Assembly: GCA_019096065.1 (NCBI GenBank) | Contig: JAGUCH010000001.1 | Location: 10,540,001-10,604,000 of the forward strand | Direction: 5' to 3' | Length of the DNA stretch: 64,000 nucleotides | Origin: Paracyclopina nana | Taxonomy: Eukaryota; Arthropoda; Copepoda; Cyclopoida; Cyclopettidae | Program-made: the position numbers and the translations under genes | The notes under the pieces: generated by a model | Database searches by the model: none | What the model was told of the DNA's origin: nothing | Seen by the model: only the letters and a program-made list of their open reading frames with translations | In this document: positions 54,576 to 64,000 of the stretch, one piece after another | Position numbering within the stretch: position 1 is the stretch's first letter | How the letters are laid out: each line of letters starts with the position of its first letter

Positions 54576-56026
54576 AAAAACTAGGAAGCAAAATCTTTGT
54601 GGTACAGCTCTTGAGCATTTTGCTACTTTTGCGCTTTAGTCCATTAAACGTGGTGTAGTGGCTCTTCTAGCCATTACTTATCAGTTGGCCAAAAACTGTC
54701 ACACTCTGGTCCTTCCTGAGTGGGAAAGGGTGTGAAAATGAGGCCATTTTCATGCTCAAAATCATTCTTGTGTGACATAAAGCATATTGCCTTTTTTATG
54801 AAGAAATCGAACTTTTTTGTTCAAGAAGGTAGTAGTAATAAGCAAATGGACGCTATAACCAGCTAGCAAAGAAACAGGCAATAGTGGTGCATTCTGCTGT
54901 TGTAACCCAGGACTGTTATTTTTGCTGGCTGCCTCGACCCTGGATCCTTTTTTTGCGAAAATAAGAAGAGCTGCTGGCGGAGACAAAAAAACTGCCCTAG
55001 AAAAGTATGGAAGCAAAAATGTCTGTCTTAATCCCCGAAATGTGGCGTTTTGGCCACGAAAATACTGCTCTCGACTACTCTAAAGTCTATGACTCGTGAA
55101 AAGATCTGGTTGTGGCTGGTGGTGGGCAAAATCCATAACTAGTATGTGTATACACGAACCTTGAAATGTAAAATGAGAGCTACCAAGGAAGCTCAAATGG
55201 GGCGGAAAAGGCCTTATAAAAATACGAAGTATGGCAGGGATCATTACTTCCAACATCTATTTTGGCTGGATCAATCCATCAAATGCATAAACAACTTCTT
55301 TCCAAACTTTTTTATTCTCAGGGACTCTTTTCACTGCCCTAATGGAGAACGGTAAAGCTGTGAAAGGAAGATGTATTGCTATTTACTCTCATGCGGGGAC
55401 TTTCATCGGCATAATTAGCTCATGGCTTTTCAAAAAAGCCTGAAAGGCATAATTACCCGCTTACAGTTTTCATGCTACAGCAGTATTTATTATTGGATGC
55501 TGCTGCCAAAGCAAGCTGCTGTGTTACTCCATTTGCAAAAGCACGTATACTTTTGAGGAGATTAAAGAGCAGCTTTGGAAGCATAAGTTATTTTCATGAT
55601 TAATTAGGGTCTGGAAACTGAAGGTGGTACGTTATCCGATTTGCAAAGTGAGCATCCAATATGATCCCTCCTCCAGTGTGCATCTGGCTCCATTCTTCTA
55701 TCTCTCAATTGCTATGGCTGGGCTTGGCCATTCCATCTCATCTTATGTCCTTCATAAGAGTAAGGTCCCAAGCCAAGAAGGCCAGTTTTTTTTACTACTT
55801 CCAGTAGTACAACGAGTACAGTGTCATTGAACGATGATAAACTGACGACTGCTTCTCCTCCCCTTCCGTAGTTTTTCGTCCCTATCCGAGATCATTGCTG
55901 TCTAGTCCACTATAGGACCTGGTCTATAACATCGATTGTCATCACCATAAACATCATTTGTTAAAGCATCACTTTCGTGCCTGAATTTGCTCTTTTATAA
56001 GTGTTTCCTCATATGGCGCTTAGATG
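54576..56026. other. Gene-free spacer
   Basis: AT-rich spacer with no frame of coding character, no RNA gene and no recognisable repeat. Confidence 0.5.
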
Positions 56027-56132
56027 TACCGATTGAGTCATCAAAACCGGGTAAGCGCTATGGCCAATTCGGCCGGTTTATTTAGTGCGACAGTGCAGCC
56101 AGCGCATACCGTTTCTCATGACTCAATCGGTA
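56027..56132. mobile_element. 106-bp foldback element
   Basis: TACCGATTGAGTCATCAAAAC at the left is inverted at the right as GTTTCTCATGACTCAATCGGTA with few mismatches. A second inner pair (GTAAGCGCT/AGCGCATAC) extends the hairpin, leaving a loop rich in GGCC. It is non-coding. It could be a tiny MITE or a structured remnant; no target duplication is clear. Confidence 0.7.
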
Positions 56133-56676
56133 TCTTTGCTTGTACTTATATCAGCTAAGCCCTTTTAAGCATTGCTATGAGCGTGCATTTACGTACAATG
56201 CCAAAAGCAAGTGTAAAGCATAAACCAGCATTGAACAGCTATGGTAAAAATGATCGCTTAACTTAGCAGAACCTTGTGAAGCGTACCTGGAACCTGTTCT
56301 AGGAACCTGACGTTTTCCTTCTTTGAGTTCCATAGATGAGATGGGATGATGATACAGTACAAATAAATTCTCAGATGGTGCCGACCCCCCCACCAGAATA
56401 ATCTCAATGTGCAGGATGTGATTCTCAACCTGATTGTACTATGGAAAAATCATACTTTGCAAAGTATTAACAAGTTAGTTATCTTAGCCTGAAAAAACAA
56501 TGCAAAATGGAAAGCAAAATTTACAAGATTCATTGTTCTTTGACCTTACTTTGCCTGCACAATTCATGACATGATAATTTTTTCATCTTTTCCAGGGAAA
56601 CTGTAACGTGGAGCCCTAACTTGTCCGTGCTGTGCAAATTGACTCTTGCTGAATGTCTGAAACTACTTTGCAAAAT

Positions 56677-56945
56677 GATACAATTTGTGGGCGTCATCAT
56701 GATTGACAGTTTGGAATCAAAAGCTGAAGATACTTTGCAAGATGAAATAACTGACTCATTGAAGAAACTCTGCGTAATGATACAATTTGTGGGAGTCGTC
56801 ATGATTGACAGTTTGGAATCAAAAGCTGAAACTACTTTGCAAGATTTAATAAATGACTCATTGAAATAACTCTGCGTAATGATACAGTTTTGATGATAGG
56901 TCATGAGCGATACTTTAAATTGTGAATTTGAATCTACTTTGCAAA
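56677..56945. repeat. 102-bp tandem repeat, about 2.6 units
   Basis: Units start with GATACA at 56677, 56779 and 56881, exactly 102 bp apart. The first two are about 90% alike and the third decays. Each carries ACTTTGCAA and a TCATGA-type motif. They lie downstream of the transposase stop codon, where subterminal transposase-binding repeats of such elements are often found. Confidence 0.85.
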
Positions 56946-57043
56946 ATTTGAAATATGAAGCCATCAAATAGCCAATGGCTGTAATACCTCCTATTGCCAC
57001 ATTTCACATATGTATTTCGAATTGTATTGACATAGTAGTTTTC

Positions 57044-60000
57044 TTACATGTGCAAAGCAGAAAATGACACATTGATCAGTAAGTCCTCATACCGAACCCC
57101 TTTTCCAAGGACTTGTTTCTTTGTGATAGTAATTTTTTCATGTGTCACATCACCTACATATCGCCTGACACCAATCAAGTCAAAATTTAGTGTAGGCGCA
57201 TCGTCGTTGAAGTATCGCTCTGTACGAATCAAGTGGCAAAGGTAATCAATGCCTGCGGTGGTGACAACTTGAAAGAACTGTGCATGATCATTATGCAAGG
57301 CATATATAATGCTGTCGCAGGTTGAGTGACGTCTGACGTTCGGGGCAATGCGAACCAATTTCTCGCACACATGTTTTCGAAAGGACTTAATGAAGAGCTT
57401 CTCCATGACAGTCTTCGAGAAACTGCAGGTATTGTTTGTAATCATGCGCTTAACGTCACCAAACCGTGACTCGTAATTCTCAGCACTGATTGAATCCAAC
57501 GTTTTTTCTGCTCTTACTTCTGGCAAGTGTGAGAACACGTGCGTATTGTACGTGCAATTACTCTCTTTGAATGCAATTTCATACTTTGAGTAGAATGACT
57601 GATGAATGAGTTCAAGATACTTTGGTCGTTCTTTGAACTTACTGTACAAGTTGTCAGGCAAGAGTGCCGAAATGGTGAGATAAGCAAATGTCAGCCAAAC
57701 AATCCTCATGATTTTGTACTTTGCTCCAGGTAGCGAGTCCGCAAAAGCCATGAAGCCACATGTGGCAACTGCAATATATTCCTCGGCCTTGTAATGTTTC
57801 AGGCATGTGAGCAGTCTGCGAGGCCTCCTATTGAACTCGCTCGGGATGGCCATGTTGGTCCATTTGTGGTCAAATATTTTGACCATTTCTGTCACTTCTT
57901 TGCTGAACAACTCCTTGCCATTATTTGGCTTCAAGATGAGCTGAATAAGTTTCTTGCAGACCCCCAATCCAAGCATGTGCATCGGTTCGATGTCAATACT
58001 TTCCACAAGATCAACACCTGGATCAACAGTTAGGACTGAGATGCCTTTGACTCCAAATGTTACGTCGTCGCCGAGTTCAGTATTTTCTGGCACACTTCGA
58101 TACATGTCATGTGCTTTTAGGTAGTCAAAGTGTGTTCGTTTGGCGTAATGTAGTGTGGCCTTACCATACACAACACGATTAGTACTTTTCAGCGTCTTGC
58201 CAACAGCGAGACACCTATCACAACAACAAAAGCCATTGTGGCCCTTTAAGTTTTTGAGTTTGGCACGTTGCGGTGCATCTGCGATAAAATATCGCAGGAA
58301 AAATCCAAGACTGTACGCCAATTTGATTGTTGACTTCAACATTTCAAGCACACATTGCTGTTTGTCTTTACGATGCACAAAGATTCCAATGATGTGCACA
58401 AGCTGACAGAATTCAAACCTCACGCACAAAATCGACATTTGATCTATACCGCTCCTCGACAAAGGTACGCCGTCAAGGCAAAGATCGTACTTCACTAAGT
58501 AAGGATTTTGGCCTGCTTCTTTCTGATGCAACTTTGCATGGTAGATAAATGTGTCTTCCACACTACTATGAGTCCAGGCTGATAATATCTCATAAATGCT
58601 GCGAGGAAACTTCTTCTCAGGGTATTTGTCCCCTGATATGAAGTGGTGCTTGTCACCTCCAGATCTCAACCGAACTTCGTACTTCAACTCAATTTTTGGA
58701 ATAAGCTTGAGCAATCTTTTCCTAATTGTCTTATAGTGCTTTAAGCGCCGGTTAGGCTGAATGCTGCGTATGAAATCCCAAACGCACTCACTCTGTCCTT
58801 CCTTAAGCTCAATTGTGGATGCGAAATTCAAATAACGTTGCTCAAGGTACAAGTCTCGTTCAGCATCAGTTGGTTTGCTGCACTCTTCCTCATACTGCTT
58901 GCAAAGCTCTTTGTAAGTAATGTCCTGCCTGCCGCGGTGGCTGAGTGGTTCATTGTTAAGGACATATGTTGCAACCTCTTCATTGCTAAAACTTTGCAAA
59001 GTATTGTCAAAGTCTTCACAAACTTCCATTATTGCATCATCATTAACATGCACCTCATCTAACTCTGTTTGTGAAACATCCATGTCGTAGTCGGAGTACT
59101 CAATCGACGTCGAAGCCTTAAAAGGAAGAAGATACTGAGCAACGAAAATCAAAGATATATTTTCAAGTTTTATCTTTCATATCAAAAAGAAATCTTGAGA
59201 TAACTGTGCAAATTGAGACTTTTACAATTGAGCAATGAGTTCATCAGTGTCACAAGTACTTACAGAGTCATCTTCAGTGTTGATGCCATCGAATAGGTTG
59301 CAAATGTCCTCGCAGATACTGGATGAAGAGCTGTTGTTGTTCTCATTGTCAGACTCAACCTCAGAGGAATGGTAGTTGTTGGCAAATTCGTTAACAATTC
59401 TCCTTGCTCGTTCTTGTGTGGAAACTTCGTCATCGCTACTTTGCACAGTACGATCAGTGTTGCAAAACAACACCCCACTAGCTTGAGCAAGTTGACGATC
59501 CACCATACCTTCAGCCTCAACGTCACTGTCCTCATGATAGGTTCCACGTCGTTCTTCTGAGAATCTAGAATCATCCATCTTTGCCATGTTCACCAATTCC
59601 TCTCTCAACTTGTCCCTCTCAGCAAACACAGCAGGCACATAATGCTTATTAAAGAATGTAGGGTCAATTGCTTGCACTTCAGCTGGAGTTGTACTAGCAA
59701 TATTTTCAGGCAGCAACTGTGGTGGCGTATTCCTCATATCCATAGCCAATGCTTCTGGGCCATATTCGGTTTCAGTCTCATACGTTCTGTAGAGGTATCT
59801 CCTGCTTTCACCATGAACGTACTTTGCACGGTAAGCTTTGCTGTCGTCCAAACGAGGCATGGGAAATGTGCGTGATGCGACCTCTTCTTCATCATCAGCA
59901 TCCTCTTCATTTGTTGCAGCAGCTGAAGATTCAGGCATGTAGGCCAGTTCAGCATCAGTAAAGATCTTTCTAACATCAGTGTAGCGCCAGAACAAATTAT

Positions 60001-60538
60001 CCTGACTGCGCTTGAGAGTGGCACTATCACACTGTGCAGCAGCTGGCTCATCCATTACAAGTGGAGATATTGGACGGTCAGGTTGATCACTTGCAGCTTG
60101 AGCACTTTCACTTGTCACCGTGCATGACACGCGCCTTTTCTTCACCAGTGACGCGGTAGGCAACTCATGTGGCTGTTGACTGCCAGCCGATGCCATGTTC
60201 TGCTCATTCGGCGTCACATCATTTGTCATGTCATGAATTGTTTCATCCACAGTAGCATCACGGAAGGTGGCGGCTAAGTTCAAATCTTGCAATGATGAGC
60301 CTTCATTTAAGGCCGTGGCAACACGTACAGCCTTGGAATGCAATTGACCAAGTAATGCATTTGCATTAGGGTCGTCACGAGCAAGTTGCCGCTCCATTGC
60401 TTTTTGTACCATCTCGGAAATTTCGTGGTCCTCAAGATCATCGTCACGGTTGAGCTGATTTTCGAGCGCACGCATTCTCATTCGCCTGCGCCTTTGCCTT
60501 TCGGCATTAGTCATCGGGCCAGAGCCAAGGGCTCTCAT
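57044..60538 (-). CDS. Transposase-like protein of a CMC/EnSpm-type (Transposase_21-like) DNA transposon
   Basis: Two coding exons, 60538-59264 and 59116-57044, join in frame across a 147-nt intron (GTAAGT...TTTTAAG) to 1115 aa. A 5' untranslated exon probably ends at 60861, since a good donor GTGAGT and an acceptor just before the ATG are visible. The N-terminal 425 aa are acidic and disordered after a basic start (AERQRRRRMRMRALE). The C-terminal part carries the catalytic-type blocks LCLDGVPLSRSG (Asp about 640), YFIADAPQRAKLKNLKGH (Asp about 705), a cysteine knuckle CCCDRC just after it, and IEPMHMLGLGV (about 802). This order of blocks is known from animal Transposase_21-like proteins. 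The third acidic residue is not assigned. No stop or frameshift interrupts it. A domesticated host gene is the alternative. Confidence 0.75.
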
Positions 60539-60860
60539 AACTAAAAAAGTAAAAAAAATGTCATGATGTGCATTGTAAGTTCAGGGTACAAACATGACGA
60601 CACAAAAAATAGCAAGTTTCAAGACTTAATGAAAAAGAAAATTATCAATTAATTAATGATAAACACCCTCATTACCTACTTTACTAGCAGAACTTTGCTT
60701 TTCTAGGAAAAGATGACTATTTCGGGGTTTAAATTGGAATTCAAAATTTCCCGTCAAATTTTCCGCATTGTAACAACAAAGTACGGTGAAAAAGTGATGA
60801 CTTGCAAAAATTGACGCGCAAAATTTCGTTTTTTCCACTCGAGACCAATGAATTACTCAC

Positions 60861-61246
60861 TTTCTCTTGTTTCAGCTCCAAATCCCAATGTTTCACTGGC
60901 ACAAAGTAACCACAAAGAGTGAAAAGTACGGCAAATTGATTAGCACGCTGTTTACGCGGCTAAGTTTATTTTGCGACTGAGCGCCAAGGGCCAGCAGGAC
61001 AGTACTCCTTGCCACTATGGCCCTGCCACGCACTGGGACAAGATGCGGGCACGCGCGAGTAACGTTTGCACGGCTGGGCAAGCAGCGCTGCCAGTGGCGC
61101 ACACGCACCGCGCAGCATATAGGCCGGCGTTGCGGGCACTCGCGCCTCAGTCTTGCGAGTGACGCCGAGCTGGTAACACGTATCAGCTGAAACGGTCACA
61201 CTTTGCCCACACTTTGCATGGTTAGATCACATTGTGATTTGTCATC
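60861..61246. promoter_or_regulatory. GC-rich divergent promoter between the two transposon genes
   Basis: GC content rises steeply between about 60960 and 61180, with many CG dinucleotides, in an AT-rich element. The minus-strand transposase transcript and the plus-strand gene start on either side. Two CACTTTGC motifs lie just before the plus-strand ATG at 61247, and TACTTTG occurs on the minus strand at 60778 and 60901. Confidence 0.55.
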
Positions 61247-63970
61247 ATGGCGCACAGAATACTCGAGAGAGAGAAAATCGGCACGATGTCTACTGTGTTG
61301 TTGACATTCAAAACGCCGCATTCTGAGTACGACGCAGTCATCATTTGTGACATCGCGTCTGACCCTGTCTTCCGTGAGGTGCCGATCGACTTCAAAGATG
61401 CTAAGGGCCGAAGCATCATTGACATTTTTGGATACGACCCGTCGTGGGAACTGAGGCACACTCAAAGGATTCTTTTCCGTGATGTGATTGAAAATCCAGC
61501 GTTGCCACCATCACAGTGGGCAGTTTTTGCTAGAATTGAAAAAGGTAAATCATGTCATGATTATATCATGCATAGTACTTTCACATTATGATTTGTTTTT
61601 AGGCACGTTGAGCAGCGTTCGTCATGATGCTTGCAAACGGCTAAGTGCTGCCATCAGGAAATACCGAGGCGAGGAAAGGAGACATTACTACATCAAGCAT
61701 ATGTCTAACAACTGGCTTGAGAAGCTTTGTAAGGATTACAATTATCCTGAAAGGGACGCATCAACTGGAAAGTTTGACATCATTGCCTTTGGAAAGCGAA
61801 CAATGAGGTCTCAAGAGGTTGCTTTTCCAAGGACTGATGAGGAGGCCACTACCCCTAAAGTGCCCGGTGTGACTAAGAAGTCGCCTGTGAAAGCTTTAAA
61901 GAAAACTCCAGGAAAATCTCCAGCCGAGGCGTCAACTTCCAAAAAGGTAACATGTCATGATATCATACTATGATCATACTTTGAAGCTACTATAAATGAT
62001 AGGGGAAGAAGAAAACTCCCGTTAAACGAGGAGCAGTAGTGACTGGCGCAGATGAGATAACATCATTAGTTGTTGAAACTGTGACGACGCAACCCACAAC
62101 TTCAGTGCAAACACGGATCAGTCCAAGGAAAACTATCACCCAAACATCATCAGCACTGCAAAAGAACTTGGAGATTTTGACTAGCTCCAGATTAGGACTG
62201 GATGAAGTGCACAGGAGCCCATTTGTAAGCCCCATTCCACCTCCTGATGCTCACCTTGACACTCTCATGAAGCAATTTGCTGGAGATGTCACTGATCGAT
62301 TGGACAGCATGGAGGTGAAACTCCTCTCAGAGCAGCGTAAAGCTTTCACAAACTTCATCACCGAGTCCCTGCCTGAGGTTTTGAACCATGCCATTGAAAC
62401 CAAAGTGGCAGAACTTATTGCTCCTTTGATTGGTGATGTCAAAGCAATCACAAAGTTTTGGAATGACAATGAGCCAAGGATCTTAAACCTGATCAAGATA
62501 GCTAATGTATGGCTGTACTTTGATCTAAACTTGCATTGTATTGTCATGTTATGTTTTTCAGGAGACAAAGAAGAACTCTTCAGCCATGACTCAAGGGCTA
62601 AGCAAGGTGACTGACAATCAGGCGAACTACGACCGGAGGCTAAGTGCAATTGCTGGCGCAGCAGCAGAAACTCGAGGAGAATGTACCGACCTCATTGCCA
62701 GAGTATTGCCATTTAGATTTGTCGACCAGGCTTTTGATATCCTTATCAGCTGTGAGCTATTTCGAAAGTACCTTGGTTACTACATTCAGCCCAAGCTTGA
62801 TGCGCTGCCCAAAGACAACATTATGAATGCTGTTGCCGCTCAAGTTGTCACCACACTCTTCACACCAATGGCGTCATCACACCTTGCATTTGGTGAAAGC
62901 AAAAAGTATGCTGTACCTTTCAAATACCTTGTGTAAGCAATGCAAAGCAATCTCATTACAGTGCCATCAGCAAGATGCATTTCTACAGGCGCTCCCTGCC
63001 TAAATGCTTTGGTGATTGGGTCTTGACGTACTGTGTTCAATATGTTCGGCGTGCGAACAATATCACTGGGTCCACAGGCTTGGAAAACTACGCTCGATGC
63101 CATGGTGGGATGCAAATCAAATTTTCCAATGATCGCGCCAAACTGGTCAAGGCTGCTGTTGAAAATAGCAGAACCTCTGCAGAGGCCCTTGACAATTTGT
63201 GGGACATGGATATTGATTATCGAGATAGGATTGCGGTAACTTGCAAAGTACATTCAAAGTTAAATCATGTTGTGATTATTCCTTTAGTATGCCATTCCTG
63301 ACGGTGTCAAGAAGTTCAGTCGTCAAAAGTACAATGAGCTGACTTCCAAGAACAGGGACCTCAAAGCCATGATTGCAGCTGAGGAGAGAGGGGCAGGACC
63401 CGTTGACAAGGAGTATCCACCCGCTGACCAAGTTTTTGAGAGTTGCTATGCCAATGCTGGACTTGTCCTAGATGACAGAGCCGCGTATGAATTCATCGCC
63501 ATTCTTGCGAAAACAGCAAAGATTGACCCCAAGTCTGTTAAGTTCATCACATTGAAGTCGCTTCCGAACGTAAGTTCTCATTTTGTACTTTGTTATCACA
63601 ATGCATGACATTTTCATGTCAGGTTGCTGCAACTTACAAGGAGCTGTTGAGCCATGGCATGCTCGACATTGACGCAGGCTTGCAAAGACTTGCATCAGTT
63701 CAAAATGTCAACATCACTGCACCTGTCATTGATGATCATGTTGATGATGACTCTCCTGCTGTCGAGGCTGAGACTCCTTCAACTAGCAAGCGCAAAGCTT
63801 CTTCAAAGGGCTCTAAGTCAGCTTCAAAGAAGCCTCGTGTCTCCCTTAGCCAGCGTGGCCTTAAGAAAGCTGCTAAGGCTGGGCGAATCCTGCAATATCA
63901 GGACAAGTCAACAACCAGAGAAGACACTGTTGAGGTCAGTGGCGAACAGCAGGGTGAAGCCCCAGAAAGG
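61247..63970 (+). CDS. Unrecognised multi-exon protein of the transposon, 3' end outside the window
   Basis: Exons 61247-61544, 61603-61946, 62003-62506, 62562-62932, 62962-63235, 63288-63569 and 63623-63970 (donor GTAAGT at 63971) are all in matching phase: 807 codons without a stop. I do not recognise the family. It has an N-terminal globular part (AHRILEREKIGTMSTVLLTF), then KRLSAAIRKYRGEERRHYY and WLEKLCKDYNYPERD, which look like a small helical basic domain. Lys/Pro/Ser-rich linkers follow (KKSPVKALKKTPGKSP), then a coiled segment around 62250-62500, a conserved-looking block FKYLVAISKMHFYRRSLP...GSTGLENYARC, and a basic tail. It resembles a DNA-binding accessory protein such as the second gene of CACTA elements by position only. 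Introns are 52-58 nt except one of 29 nt. Confidence 0.65.
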
Positions 63971-64000
63971 GTAAGTGGACACTTTGAAAATACTTTGATT

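Larger units (their letters stand above)
56440..64000. mobile_element. Large two-gene DNA transposon, left part (CMC/EnSpm-like transposase), truncated by the window
   Basis: A transposase-like gene on the minus strand and a second gene on the plus strand diverge from a shared promoter near 61 kb. The motif TACTTTG(CA) or its complement occurs at about 18 places from 56.45 kb to the edge, including tandem repeats near the left end. About one would be expected by chance for a 7-mer in this length. The left boundary is not defined; the motif density drops at about 56.45 kb. The right end lies beyond the window, so the terminal repeats cannot be compared. Both genes are open with consistent exon phases, so the element may be young or domesticated. 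Confidence 0.65.

Noticed and set aside
56530-57000. 156-codon minus frame and 82-codon plus frame with internally repeated protein sequence
   Set aside because: They result from the 102-bp DNA repeat, whose length is a multiple of three; there is no coding character.
1-64000. CRISPR arrays, bacterial operons, riboswitches
   Set aside because: Spliced genes, a class II tRNA with Pol III signals and animal protein families show eukaryotic DNA; no regularly spaced repeat array was found.

Overview
The window is animal nuclear DNA, most likely from an arthropod and possibly a crustacean. Spliced genes with GT-AG introns carry arthropod-type two-Ig-domain Dpr-like proteins. Housekeeping genes have introns of about 55-310 bp, mostly under 100 bp, while a neural-type gene has introns of 7 and 21 kb. 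Spacers are full of small inverted-repeat transposons. The species cannot be fixed from sequence alone.

Layout. 1-5.6 kb: no gene recognised. 5.6-38.0 kb (+): one long Dpr/Ig-superfamily gene of six coding exons. A signal-peptide exon lies at 5600, the Ig exons at 12.8-16.3 kb, and the last exon, with a GPI-type tail, at 37.65 kb. All exon phases close to a 309-aa protein. Its 21.4-kb fourth intron (between the fourth and last Ig exons) holds an antisense gene for a ~1007-aa low-complexity protein (17.5-20.5 kb), many nested DNA-transposon relics (26-37 kb), an old GC-rich patch of unrecognised origin, and a tRNA-Ser(GCT) only 52 nt before the last exon. 38.1-39.3 kb (+): a divergent seven-transmembrane receptor-like gene. 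39.8-41.5 kb (-): a neutral sphingomyelinase 2-type gene. 41.7-45.6 kb (+): a complete lysosomal alpha-mannosidase gene, divergent from the sphingomyelinase across 270 bp. 49.2-51.3 kb (-): a second, more canonical Dpr gene whose signal-peptide exon was not found. 51.3-56.4 kb: spacer with inverted-repeat elements.

56.4-64.0 kb: the left part of a large two-gene DNA transposon that runs off the right edge. A 1115-aa transposase-like protein (-) and an unrecognised multi-exon protein (+) diverge from a GC-rich shared promoter. The motif TACTTTG(CA) recurs about 18 times in this block, including in most introns of the plus-strand gene. That gene also has one intron that must be only 29 nt long. 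This block is the strongest candidate for something undescribed.

The host genes do not form an operon. The two Dpr genes are cell-surface recognition molecules, usually neuronal. The sphingomyelinase and alpha-mannosidase act in membrane-lipid and lysosomal glycan turnover and may share a promoter.
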